From positions 198,873 to 262,872 of the forward strand of contig JADJMD010000015.1 in the NCBI GenBank assembly GCA_016709765.1: a stretch of 64,000 bases of DNA, in the 5' to 3' direction. A model generated the notes under the pieces. The model was not told the origin of the DNA. It did not search any database and worked only from the letters and a program-made list of their open reading frames with translations. Below are positions 1-8,683 of this stretch, in pieces. The position numbers were made by a program, and so were the translations under genes. Numbering within the stretch: the first letter of the stretch is position 1; each line of letters starts with the position of its first letter. This stretch comes from Ignavibacteriales bacterium (GTDB lineage Bacteria > Bacteroidota > Ignavibacteria > Ignavibacteriales > Ignavibacteriaceae).

Positions 1-913
1 GCCCTGTTTCGTCCGCATCCGTAAACCCGGTTAAACAAAGAACAGGGATATCCAAAGCAGTTGCAATATGAGTCGGGCCTGTATCAACACCTAAAACCAA
101 ATCTGAAATACTGATAAGTGCAAACATACTTCTTATATCAACTGCATTTTCTCCCGCCAACATAATTGCCTTGGAATGCATCATCGATGAAATTTTTTCA
201 AAATCCTGTTTGTCTCTTTTTAATCCGTTAAAGACAACTTTATAACCGTGTTTAGAGATAAAATGATCTGCAACCGGAGCATAATTTTCAAACGCCCAAT
301 CTTTTTCAGAATACTGTGTGCTGCTGCCGGGATTGAAAAATAACATTTTATCATTTTCACTTACACTAAATGATTCCAGATGTTTACGTATTTTTATCTT
401 CTCTTCATCAGAGACAAACACTACTGGTTTATCTTTCCCGTCTAATTGTGTCCAATTCTTTACCAATTCAGCTTCGGCTAATGTTGCTTTAATTTTAGGA
501 CGATCGATTTGATAGTCACTAAAACCAAGAGGATTTGCAAAGGATGCTATTTTTTTGGGAAAGCAGAACTTACCAACCATTGTGTAATGCGGATTAACCT
601 CTGGTACAATTAACAAATCATATTTATTAGGAATCAACGAAATGAAAAATCCGATTTGTTTTAATATTGATGATATTGAAAAGTTAAAATTAAAAGGAAT
701 AATTTTCCTGATTCCTGGAAAATGCTTTAAAACTTCAACAGAAGTTTTTCCAACAATTACATCAATATTTGCTTTAGGGTAGGTGTAAGTCAGTCTTGAT
801 AATAATGAGGAGATAAAAACTGTATCGCCCAAAAGTCCGTTTCTAAAAACGAGAATATTTTTAATATTATTTTTATCACAAACAAACGATAAAAACTTCT
901 CGTCTTTTTTCAT
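1..913 (-). CDS. Glycosyltransferase family 9 (heptosyltransferase-like), 3' end cut by window edge
   Basis: Reading the minus strand from the ATG at 913 gives about 304 uninterrupted residues running off the window edge. The N-terminus has the GT-B nucleotide-fold start of family 9 (ILVFRNGLLGDTV), and near residue 285 is the family's signature VDTGPTHIATA, which lines the sugar-nucleotide site. FFNPGSS near the middle is the usual start of the second Rossmann half. Family 9 enzymes transfer heptose or similar sugars to lipopolysaccharide core in the cytoplasm, so a role in outer-membrane glycolipid synthesis is likely; donor and acceptor cannot be read. It starts one base after the stop of the upstream gene, so the two are probably cotranscribed. 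The C-terminal 30-50 residues are outside the window. Confidence 0.85.
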   Translation of the reverse strand, partial: MKKDEKFLSFVCDKNNIKNILVFRNGLLGDTVFISSLLSRLTYTYPKANIDVIVGKTSVEVLKHFPGIRKIIPFNFNFSISSILKQIGFFISLIPNKYDLLIVPEVNPHYTMVGKFCFPKKIASFANPLGFSDYQIDRPKIKATLAEAELVKNWTQLDGKDKPVVFVSDEEKIKIRKHLESFSVSENDKMLFFNPGSSTQYSEKDWAFENYAPVADHFISKHGYKVVFNGLKRDKQDFEKISSMMHSKAIMLAGENAVDIRSMFALISISDLVLGVDTGPTHIATALDIPVLCLTGFTDADETG

Positions 914-914
914 T

Positions 915-2179
915 TCAGGTTTTCTGTTTTTTCTTTGTGGCTGCAGGAAATAAAATATTATTTAGGATTAATCTGTAACCGGGAGAATTTTTATGCAAAC
1001 TTAAATCTGTCGGCGGATCACCAACCGCATGCTGATAATCTTCGGGATCGTGACCGCCGTAAAAAGTAAAAGTACCTCTGCCAAAATTTCCGTGTATATA
1101 TTTTACCTGATCAGTACCCTGTCGCTCTGCTAAAATAATAACAGAGTTCTTAATAAGATTTTTTCTAAACATTGTTGTTTGCCCCATAAATCCTTTTATA
1201 ACATTAGCATGATCTTGTGTTAACATAGTTGGCACCGGATCATACTTTGCTGAAAAATCAAATAAAGTAAAATAATCGTTTTGTTCTAAGCCTATTTCAG
1301 CAGGCTGAATATCAACATCTGAATACTCATAAACATATGGGTTCAAATCAATTTTAAAATTCTGAAAAGCAAATGATTTAGAAAATCTAATTTGCTCTGT
1401 GCATCAGGATCAGCTGCGTCACCATCAAATACAGGAGCACAGATATCAACATTTTCTGCCGATAGTGAAATATCATAAGAATCTGTTGCACTGCACATTG
1501 CAAAAAGAAATCCGCCCTGCCCAACAAAATTTTTAATTGTAAGCGAAACCGCTTTCATCATATCAGAAACTTTAGCAAATCCATTTTTCTTAGCATCATT
1601 TTCATATAATATTTGCTGATCGATATACCATTGTGCATTACTAAAACTTGCATAGAACTTTCCATACTGACCGGTAAAATCCTCATGATGCAAGTGAATC
1701 CAATCATACTTTTCAAGATCGCCTCGTAGAATTTCATCATTCCAAATTTTATCATACTTTACATTTGCATACTCAAGTGCCAGAGTAACAGCATCATCCC
1801 AAGGTGCAAATCCAGGCGGAACATAAACCGCAATCTTTGGTGCTTTTTCTAACCTCACCACATCCATGTTGTTATCTTCGCTTTGCACTTCAGCATAAAT
1901 TTGAGATGCCTGTGACAAACTCATTTGTTCAAAGTAAACTTCCTCTAACAAACATTCAGAAACAATTTTATCTGATTGATCAATTAAAAAAGAACCGCCA
2001 CGGTAGTTTAAAAGCCAATCAGCCTTAAGTCCATCCTCTAATGTGTGAAATGTAATACCATAAGCTTTAAGGTGATCCGTTTGTGTAAGATCCATCGGGA
2101 TGAATATTTTATTTTGTGAAAACAGTTGAACTGAAAATAAAATAAAGAGATGGAATATTATTTTGTATTTTTTTCTCAT
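915..2179 (-). CDS. Exported protein of the family often labelled asparagine synthetase B (frameshifted)
   Basis: After repairing one missing T near 1385 the protein is about 421 residues. It starts with a signal peptide (MRKKYKIIFHLFILFSVQLFSQ). Conserved-looking blocks are IPMDLTQTDHLKAYG, DWLLNYRGGSFL, WIHLHHEDFTGQYGKFY, GGFLFAMCSATDSYD and NPYVYEYSDVD. I recall Bacteroidota and Ignavibacteria relatives carrying the label asparagine synthetase B, but I see neither an N-terminal glutaminase Cys nor an ATP-pyrophosphatase SGGxDS motif, so that name is doubtful. The GGFLFAMCSATD block and alternating hydrophobic strands resemble a class-I glutamine-amidotransferase-like or ThuA-like fold, with Cys as a possible catalytic residue; this is inference. 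I chose the ATG at 2179: the longer reading frame to 2218 begins inside a dispersed palindromic repeat. Confidence 0.7.
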
Positions 2180-2182
2180 ATA

Positions 2183-2213
2183 AATAGATGCCGGATCAAG
2201 TCCGGCATGACAA
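2183..2213. repeat. Dispersed intergenic palindrome (CCGGATCAAGTCCGG type)
   Basis: A short palindrome, GCCGGATCAAGTCCGGC at 2190-2206, is followed by ATGACA, giving the common ATGCCGGACTTGATCCGGC element. Translated on the minus strand it yields the well-known spurious peptide CHAGLDPAS fused upstream of the real start of the next gene. Related elements occur at 49395, 51946 and 53782 in this window. Confidence 0.7.
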
Positions 2214-2236
2214 AACATTTAATTTAATAAATCCGA

Positions 2237-3486
2237 CTAAGCAGACTTTGCATCTGACTTTATATAAATCGGTTCTGCATGTTTTTCAACAGCATCTTTT
2301 GTAATAATGCACTTATCAACATCTTTTTTATTCGGAAGATCATACATAATATCAATCATAAAATCTTCAACAATGCTGCGTAATGCACGCGCGCCTGTTT
2401 TGCGTTCCATCGCTTTTTTTACTATCGAATCTAATGCAAACGGATCAAACTCAAGTTCAATGCCCTCCATCAAGAAAAGTTTTTGTATTGTTTGATGATT
2501 GCATTTTTAGGTTCGGTTAAAATATTACGCATCGCTTCTTCTGTTAGCTGATGAAGAGGTGCCGCAACAGGTAATCTTCCTATCAACTCAGGAATCAATC
2601 CAAATCTTAACAGATCTTCCGGCTGAATATGGGAAATCAAATCATCTTCTTTTGTTTTTGCTTTTAGATCAGATGAAAATCCCATTCGGTTTTCATTAAT
2701 TCTTTTAGCAATAATTTTATCAATCCCATCAAACGCACCGCCAACAACAAATAAAATATTTTTTGTGTTAAGATTAATTAAACTCTGTTCCGGATGTTTT
2801 CTTCCGCCTTTTGGAGGAATGCCTGCAATGGTTCCTTCTAATATTTTTAATAAAGCTTGCTGAACTCCTTCGCCAGAAACGTCACGAGTTATTGATGTAC
2901 TTTCACTCTTACGCGCAATCTTATCTATTTCATCAATGTACACAATACCTTTTTGTGCACGCTCTAAATTGTAATCAGCCGCTTGAAGCAAATGAACTAA
3001 AACTGATTCGACGTCATCGCCAACGTAGCCAGCTTCTGTTAATGTTGTAGCATCAGCAATTGCAAAAGGAACATCCAAAGCTTTAGCAAGAGTTTGCGCA
3101 AGTAAAGTTTTACCAACTCCCGTTGGGCCAATTAGCAGAATGTTGCTCTTTTCAATTTCAACATCATCAAGCTCAAAAAATGTTGTACGGCTTCCAATTC
3201 TTTTGTAATGATTATAAACTGCAACTGCTAAAACTTTTTTTGCGCGATCCTGACCAATTACATATTCATCAAGAGCTTTTTTAATTGTTTCCGGTGTATG
3301 CTGATTCCATTTACCTTGTTTCTGATTACTGACTGCAGCAAGATTATTTTTTAAAATATCAACGCTGCTTCCGATGCATATATCACAAATGTAAACATCG
3401 GGTCCGGCAATCATGCTTCCTACTTCGTTTCCATCTCTTCCGCAGAAAGAACACTTTACAATTTTTTGTCCAGGTTTTTTAGACAT
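2237..3486 (-). CDS. clpX: ATP-dependent Clp protease ATP-binding subunit ClpX (frameshifted)
   Basis: One missing A near 2485 splits the gene; repaired it encodes about 416 residues, the usual ClpX length. Domains in order: an N-terminal C4 zinc finger (CSFCGRDGNEV then CDICI) that binds adaptors and substrates, the AAA+ module with Walker A GPTGVGKT near residue 120, Walker B VYIDEID near 185, sensor region and arginine finger, and the C-terminal lid containing KKAMERKTGARALRSI. ClpX unfolds tagged proteins and feeds them to ClpP in the cytoplasm. clpP is not in the window. The ATG at 3486 lies 9 bases from the stop of the upstream TPR gene, so they may share a transcript. The break falls in an A-run, which argues for a sequencing error rather than a pseudogene of this important chaperone. 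Confidence 0.95.
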
Positions 3487-3494
3487 TAATAATC

Positions 3495-5333
3495 CTAACT
3501 AATTTTTTTCTTTAACTCAATTATATTTTTTCTTGCTTCATCCAGATAAAGTGATTTTGGAAATTTAGCAAGTAAACTTTCATAAGATTCAACAGCTTTT
3601 ACATCATCTTTTAAGCCATACTGATAAATCTGACCCTGCAAATATAAGGCTTTATCAGCATAAATGTTTTTTTCAGCTTCATCAACAATAAGCGTTAAAT
3701 TTGCAATAGCATTTGGGTAATCATCAATTGCAATTAACATTTCCGCAGTTCGTAGCTTGGCAATAGAACTAAAAACAAACGCCTGCGGATTTTGTGAAAG
3801 CTGCAAATATAAATCTTTTGCTTCGCCAAATCTTTTTTGCTCAGCCAAAAACTCCGCAGAACAATAAAGTGAAAGGTTAGACGAATCATTTTTTGCAGTG
3901 TTCAATAATATTGAAAATTCAATTGCATCGTTTGCTACGTTATCTTTTAAGTTATTCATCACAGTAGTAAGATCTTTGCGTGCAGATTCAAAATCATTCT
4001 TAAACGAATTGATTCTTGCAATTTGATACATTGCAAAACTTTTATCTTCCGAATTTATTCGTACTAAATTGCTTACCAATTGAAAGAGTTTTTCTGCTTC
4101 ATCCAGCTTAGCTTGCTGCATTTTTATGTTTCCAAGTTCAATAAAAGCAAGCGATGCAAATTTTGAAGTTGGATAATCTTTAATAACAATCTTAAAATAA
4201 TTTTCGGCTTCCACAACATCACCGCGATAATGAGAATATAGAATCCCAATTCTCAGCATTGCTTCAATTGCTGCTTCGGAATGCTGATATACTTTTACAA
4301 TATCCTGATATGCATTTATTACAGGCTCAATTTCTTTTGCTTCAACTTTTGCCGGAGTGTAAAATGTTTTCCATTCCGGATTTGCTTCATTATACTTTTG
4401 GATTAAAAGTGCTTCCTGTGTTTTTGCATATCCCAACTTTGCAAGCGGCGTATATTGTTGATCAGAATAATTATCTAATAAAAATTTAAATACATCAGAT
4501 GCGGTTTTGTATTCTCCATCGCGATAAACGAACTCTCCAAACGAATAAATATCTGCACCGTTAGTATTTTGTTTTTTGTCTATCTCTTTATAAAGATTAA
4601 ATGCCTCATCATAATTTTTTTTCTCAATGTATAGCCTGGCTAGCAAATACCTAAAACTTATGTTATCTGATTTATATTTTTCTATAACTTCAATTGTTTC
4701 ATCCAAAGCGTTTGGCTTATTTGAGTAGGAAAGAATTTTATTTTCTATCTGTGGATACTGCGATGGATTAGCTTTTATTAAATCACAATATTCTTCAGCA
4801 GCTTCGCGATAGCGCATTGTGATGTTGTACAGCTCACCAAGATCATAAGAATATAAAAACGCATCTTTAGAAAATTTTTTCCCCTGGTTAAGTAGTTCGA
4901 TTGCTTTTTCAAAATCTCTTCTTTCGATTGCAAAATTTGCAATGATGCGAAAAGTTATTGGATTTGTTTTAAATTTTTCAGTTGCGTCATCCCAAACCTG
5001 GTAAGCTTTTGTGCGATCGCCCGCTGTGTAATATGTTGAACCAAGCAAACCGTATAAACTAACATCCTGAGGATTGGAAATAATTCTTGAGTTTATTATC
5101 GCTGCAGATTCATCATATTTTTTTAGTTGTAAATACAGCGTATTAAGTTTATTGAAGTACTGAATATTTGAAGGATCTTTTTTGTTAAGCGTTTCGATAA
5201 TTTCTACAGCTTTGTTAAAATCACCCTGCTGCTCATAACTTTGTGCAAGCATAAACTGGTTTTGATCCATTGGACTTTGCTGTGCAAAAAGTGAAAAAGC
5301 AAATAGAATTACGGGAAGAATTTTCTTTATCAT
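3495..5333 (-). CDS. Exported tetratricopeptide-repeat protein
   Basis: 612 residues beginning with a signal peptide (MIKKILPVILFAFSLFAQQ). The rest is a chain of TPR units throughout: SYEQQGDFNKAVEIIETLNKKDP, ARLYIEKKNYDEAFNLYKE, FIELGNIKMQQAKLDEAEKLF and YLQGQIYQYGLKDDVKAVESYE-like blocks, about 12 or more repeats of 34 residues. TPR solenoids act as scaffolds for protein-protein contacts. The middle and C-terminal repeats, with LYLDEARKNI, resemble those of Tol-Pal/BamD-type periplasmic proteins that track envelope assembly, but no lipobox is visible. It is directly upstream of clpX with a 9-base gap. No partner can be named from sequence. Confidence 0.8.
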   Translation of the reverse strand: MIKKILPVILFAFSLFAQQSPMDQNQFMLAQSYEQQGDFNKAVEIIETLNKKDPSNIQYFNKLNTLYLQLKKYDESAAIINSRIISNPQDVSLYGLLGSTYYTAGDRTKAYQVWDDATEKFKTNPITFRIIANFAIERRDFEKAIELLNQGKKFSKDAFLYSYDLGELYNITMRYREAAEEYCDLIKANPSQYPQIENKILSYSNKPNALDETIEVIEKYKSDNISFRYLLARLYIEKKNYDEAFNLYKEIDKKQNTNGADIYSFGEFVYRDGEYKTASDVFKFLLDNYSDQQYTPLAKLGYAKTQEALLIQKYNEANPEWKTFYTPAKVEAKEIEPVINAYQDIVKVYQHSEAAIEAMLRIGILYSHYRGDVVEAENYFKIVIKDYPTSKFASLAFIELGNIKMQQAKLDEAEKLFQLVSNLVRINSEDKSFAMYQIARINSFKNDFESARKDLTTVMNNLKDNVANDAIEFSILLNTAKNDSSNLSLYCSAEFLAEQKRFGEAKDLYLQLSQNPQAFVFSSIAKLRTAEMLIAIDDYPNAIANLTLIVDEAEKNIYADKALYLQGQIYQYGLKDDVKAVESYESLLAKFPKSLYLDEARKNIIELKKKIS

Positions 5334-5428
5334 AACTTAAAAATAGCAATTAATTGCGCTCATTCAAGGGGATAAATGCGGCTATAAATCAACCTATTTT
5401 GGGACTGTTCTTGAATTGTTCTAAAAAA

Positions 5429-6049
5429 CTACCAACCACTATCTCCATTACCAGCGGTACTAAAACTTATTAAAATCCCTACTGTAAATCCCCAGGACGT
5501 GTTGCCATCAGATAATCCAAATGATGGTCCTAAGTAAAAGTGTTTTGCAATAAATATTGGCAAAGTGGCTCCTACTGCTGTAACCGGATTCCCGCTATGT
5601 TCTGCGGTCGGAATTCCTACAGCAAATGAGAGTATTGGATACCAGCTTATATCTTTATGTAAAGGAATTTTACTGCCTACATTAAAACCAACCATAATAG
5701 CATCGCTACCAAGATCTGAGGTTGAATAGCCCAGGTTTAACTCGAGTTGTGCTTTTTTCTTGATGAGAACAACTCCCAAGGATACAGAGTTGCTGCTAAC
5801 GTGTATATCTTTGGAATAATAATAATTGTCCAATTCGATTGTTGAGGTAGAAGTTGAAAAACCAAATTCAAAAATTCCACCGAGCGCAAAGCCTCCGCCA
5901 AATGATGCAGCGTAACCACTTTCTAAACCAGTGTAGCCGCCGTTCAAAAAAAGACCCGCTTCTCCCTTATCTAAAAAAATACCTTGAGAGTATGTATGAG
6001 AAGAAACAAATAGAGTAACTAATACTGCAAGAACAAAACTGTTTTTCAT
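5429..6049 (-). CDS. Small outer-membrane beta-barrel-like protein, function unknown
   Basis: 206 residues with a signal peptide (MKNSFVLAVLVTLFVSSHTYSQ). The mature part alternates glycine-rich hydrophobic strands (FGGGFALGGIFEFGFSTST, VSLGVVLIKKKAQLELNLGY, SWGFTVGILISF), typical of an 8-strand outer-membrane barrel. It is a stand-alone gene with about 95-120 bases of non-coding DNA on each side. I do not recognise a specific family. Confidence 0.65.
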   Translation of the reverse strand: MKNSFVLAVLVTLFVSSHTYSQGIFLDKGEAGLFLNGGYTGLESGYAASFGGGFALGGIFEFGFSTSTSTIELDNYYYSKDIHVSSNSVSLGVVLIKKKAQLELNLGYSTSDLGSDAIMVGFNVGSKIPLHKDISWYPILSFAVGIPTAEHSGNPVTAVGATLPIFIAKHFYLGPSFGLSDGNTSWGFTVGILISFSTAGNGDSGW

Positions 6050-6165
6050 TTGAGATCCCCTTAAATGATAAATAATTGTAATGCAAAATTAAAACAGTTT
6101 TAATAAATATTGAAAAGTTTGATTTAGGAAGTCACGAACCAATCCATGACTTCCTAAAAAATATT

Positions 6166-6525
6166 TTAATCTAGTTTAAACATTATTGGAATTGTTACTT
6201 CTGCTTTTACCGGTTTGTTGTCTTTAATTCCGGGAGTGAATTTTGTTTTCTTAATTGCATCCATTGCTGCTTTATCGCAATCTGTATTAACACTTTCTAC
6301 AACTTCTGTTTCTACCACATTACCTTTTTCATCAATTATAGCTTTAACTATAACCTTCCCTTCAATGCCTGCATCTTTTGCAGTCTGAGGATAGACAACG
6401 TTTTTAATCATCTGCTCAATACCACCGACTGGTTCAGGGAATTTATCAAGTTTTTCTTCTTGAGCGAAAAGATTTATTCCAAAGAATAATATGAACAGTA
6501 ACGAAATATTCATTAAGGCTCTCAT
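6166..6525 (-). CDS. Exported TonB C-terminal-domain protein
   Basis: 119 residues: a cleavable signal peptide (MRALMNISLLFILFFGINLFAQ) followed at once by a TonB C-terminal domain. Its hallmarks are VVYPQTAKDAGIEGKVIVKAIID near residue 45 and SVNTDCDKAAMDAIKKTKFTPG near 80. Ordinary TonB keeps an uncleaved N-terminal membrane anchor and a Pro-rich spacer to bridge ExbBD and outer-membrane receptors; both are absent here. The protein is therefore probably free in the periplasm or on a surface, and could titrate TonB boxes rather than transmit energy; this is inference. It sits 19 bases after a paralogous lipoprotein and ends an ECF sigma / anti-sigma operon. Confidence 0.8.
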   Translation of the reverse strand: MRALMNISLLFILFFGINLFAQEEKLDKFPEPVGGIEQMIKNVVYPQTAKDAGIEGKVIVKAIIDEKGNVVETEVVESVNTDCDKAAMDAIKKTKFTPGIKDNKPVKAEVTIPIMFKLD

Positions 6526-6544
6526 TTTAATACTCCTTTTATTT

Positions 6545-7276
6545 TTATTGTAATTTAAATTTTACTGGAATAGTAATACTGTATTTAACCGGCACACTGT
6601 CTCGTACAGCTGGATTAAATTTTACATTTTTTATAGCATCAATTGCTGCCTCATCACATCCTGAACCTATACCTTGCATTACGCTTATGTTTGTGACATT
6701 CCCATTTTCATCAATATCAACTGTAAGATAAACAGTGCCCTCAATTCCTGCTCTTTTAGCGATTTCTGGATAATGAATGTTCTTCTGTATTGCAAACATG
6801 CCGCCTATTGGTGAGGGAAGAGAATCTACATCTAAACCTCGCTCCAAATTCCCCCAAAAGTTAGTCCAATAAAAAAAAGAAATTTGAAATTTAATAGGGA
6901 TACTGTCCTTATATACTGGTTTGTCAAATACTTTTACTAATTCTTCTATTATTATCTTAGCCACTTTTTCTTCTTTGCCACTTAGAATAATAATCTTATC
7001 AAACTTTCCTTTCTCGTTTACATAAAGCATCAATTGATAACGATCATTTGGTAGAATATTTAACCCCTCCGCTTTTATTTTCTTATCAATACTATTGTAA
7101 AGTTTTCTTTGTTCATCCTTGTTGGTTAATTTTGTATTTGGGAGAAAACGCCAGCCAAAATCACCCTCGCTCAAATAACTGTTATCACTTAAATTAATTA
7201 TTTCCGGTTTCTTTTCTTCTTTACACCCAAATGGAATTACAAAAAGAAGAATCAATAAAAATAATTTCGTTTTCAT
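6545..7276 (-). CDS. Lipoprotein with C-terminal TonB domain
   Basis: The best start is the ATG at 7276, preceded by a GAGGT ribosome-binding site; a longer in-frame extension to 7339 overlaps the upstream anti-sigma gene and has no such signal. The 243-residue product has a lipoprotein signal peptide with lipobox PFGC (MKTKLFLLILLFVIPFGC). An N-terminal region of about 150 residues contains a diverged TonB-like repeat (RYQLMLYVNEKGKFDKIIIL). The C-terminal TonB domain reads IHYPEIAKRAGIEGTVYLTVDID and GCDEAAIDAIKNVKFNPA. Two TonB-like units in one lipoprotein without a Pro-rich spacer or membrane anchor is unusual. Its start overlaps the stop of the anti-sigma factor by a few bases, so it is translationally linked to the sigma operon. 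Confidence 0.75.
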   Translation of the reverse strand: MKTKLFLLILLFVIPFGCKEEKKPEIINLSDNSYLSEGDFGWRFLPNTKLTNKDEQRKLYNSIDKKIKAEGLNILPNDRYQLMLYVNEKGKFDKIIILSGKEEKVAKIIIEELVKVFDKPVYKDSIPIKFQISFFYWTNFWGNLERGLDVDSLPSPIGGMFAIQKNIHYPEIAKRAGIEGTVYLTVDIDENGNVTNISVMQGIGSGCDEAAIDAIKNVKFNPAVRDSVPVKYSITIPVKFKLQ

Positions 7277-7283
7277 ATTGACC

Positions 7284-7751
7284 TCAGCTATTTGGTTTAA
7301 TAATAATTTCGTTATCAAAAGTTGCACGCACTTCAACACTTGGCAAACTGTTATAAAGCATTTGTATTGTTTTAGATTGATATATCATCTGCTGTGAGAG
7401 ATTATCAACGCGTTCCTGGTAGTTAGAAACTTTAAAGAAAAGATATCCACTTAAAAAAAGTAAAATGAGTGCGGCGGCGTAAGAAATGGCAGAAAATATT
7501 TTAATGTTTGAAAATATTCCGGTTCTTGCAGATGTTTTTGATCCAACAGATCTTAAAATTCTTTCTTCTAATTCTACCGGAACATCTTCTATATCACTAT
7601 CAACAGCATTTCTTATAATACTTAATTGCTTAAAATAATCTCTCGCATTTTGGTCGCTTGCAAGCAAGGAAAAAAGATTTACTTCTTTGCTTTTTGCAAG
7701 CTCACCATCAAAATAGAAGTTTATCATTTCTGTTAATTTATTTTCGCTCAT
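7284..7751 (-). CDS. Membrane-anchored anti-sigma factor
   Basis: 155 residues. The first 75 are hydrophilic and helical (MSENKLTEMINFYFDGELAK), matching the N-terminal sigma-binding part of class-I anti-sigma factors with the FDGEL motif. No HxxxCxxC zinc motif is present. One transmembrane segment (IFSAISYAAALILLFLSGYL) sits near residue 95, followed by a short coiled-coil-like outer segment (YQERVDNLSQQMIYQSK). It lies just downstream of the ECF sigma factor gene, separated by a palindromic repeat, and presumably holds that sigma factor at the inner membrane until an envelope signal arrives. The sensed signal is not visible. Confidence 0.75.
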   Translation of the reverse strand: MSENKLTEMINFYFDGELAKSKEVNLFSLLASDQNARDYFKQLSIIRNAVDSDIEDVPVELEERILRSVGSKTSARTGIFSNIKIFSAISYAAALILLFLSGYLFFKVSNYQERVDNLSQQMIYQSKTIQMLYNSLPSVEVRATFDNEIIIKPNS

Positions 7752-7772
7752 ATATTTTATCTTTCTATGTTC

Positions 7773-7861
7773 GTCATTGCGAGTGAGTCTTCGAACGAAG
7801 CAATCTCAAATATTTTATGTGTGAGATTGCTTCACCCCGATGAATCGGGGTTCGCAATGAC
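7773..7861. repeat. Dispersed nested inverted repeat (GTCATTGCGA ... CGCAATGAC)
   Basis: An 89-base element with terminal inverted repeats GTCATTGCGA / TTCGCAATGAC. Inside are two further hairpins, GAAGCAATCTCA / TGAGATTGCTTC and ACCCCGAT / ATCGGGGT. It fills the gap between the sigma and anti-sigma genes and ends on the sigma stop codon. A relative with the same ends lies at 14465-14549. The structure suggests a non-autonomous, REP- or MITE-like element. Confidence 0.75.
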
Positions 7862-8384
7862 TATTGTAAAACCTTTGATATTTTATTTATTAACTTTTGC
7901 CGTGCTTTGTACAACCTGCTCTTTACAAGCTCTTCATCTATCGTAAGAAGAGATGCAATTTCTTTATAGCTTAATCCAGAATATTCTTTTAACACGAATA
8001 CTTCTTTAAAATCTTCATTCATTAAATCAAGTTCCGTTAAAATCAATTTATTCAGTTCTTTGTTTTCAATTTCATCTGCAAGCAACAGTGGTGATTCAAT
8101 TTCAACTTCAGTTATATCAATGGAATTAGTTATTAGCTTTTTGTTTTTGTACTTCTATAAAAAGTTAAAATCTCGTTTCTTGCTGTTTTAAATAACCAAA
8201 ATTGAACACTTTGCCTGTTTTGTATAGAATTGAGATGTTCAAAAAGCTTAATAAACACATCCTGAACAACATCATCTGCGTGCATTTTATCACCCAGCAT
8301 TTTTAATGCATAACTGTAAACTCTTCTTTTATGCTTGTTAAAAAGAAGCGTAAACTCAATTATTTGATTTTCCTCTGATTTCAA
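7861..8384 (-). CDS. ECF-family RNA polymerase sigma factor (frameshifted)
   Basis: One missing A near 8145 splits the gene; repaired it encodes 174 residues, a normal ECF length. Sigma region 2 is FNKHKRRVYSYALKMLGD ... DDVVQDVFIKLF (residues 14-48) and region 4 is FKEVFVLKEYSGLSYKEIASLL plus VKSRLYKARQKL near the C-terminus, which contacts the -35 element. ECF factors redirect RNA polymerase to a small regulon in response to envelope signals. The next gene encodes its likely membrane anti-sigma factor, followed by two TonB-domain proteins. Only about 300 bases separate its start from the divergently oriented VWA lipoprotein gene at 8684. Confidence 0.88.
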
Positions 8385-8683
8385 ATCGGCTACTGTTTCT
8401 TATTTGAAAGATGTAAAAAACGTTAAAATGTTTCCGACAGTTAAAATAATATTATTGGAATAATATTTGTTTCCATATAAATCTAATTTAGAACTAAACT
8501 TCAACTGGGTGTATTTTAAAATAAACTTATCTTTTTTATTTACTTTTAACCATTATTGATAAAAGTAATAATATCTTAAAAGGTAAATTTTACTTTATGT
8601 CATCTAAAGTTTATATTGGCAATGGAAATTGAGCAATTATTTCAACAATTAACTATTCTTTAACAATAAAAGGACTAACTATA
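8385..8683. other. Divergent intergenic region between ECF sigma operon and VWA lipoprotein
   Basis: 299 AT-rich bases with no credible reading frame. It must carry promoters for both the sigma operon (minus) and the lipoprotein (plus). I see an AGGA ribosome-binding site 10 bases before the ATG at 8684 but no clear operator or known promoter box. Confidence 0.5.

Noticed and set aside
318..512. Plus-strand frame of 64 residues
   Set aside because: Shadow of the minus-strand glycosyltransferase gene.
2180..2218. Extended N-terminus MFCHAGLDPASIY for the 915-2179 gene
   Set aside because: It is translated from a dispersed palindromic repeat; the signal peptide starts cleanly at 2179.
2237..3486. 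Programmed ribosomal frameshift in clpX
   Set aside because: No slippery heptamer with downstream structure is evident, and the same A-run indels occur in many unrelated genes.
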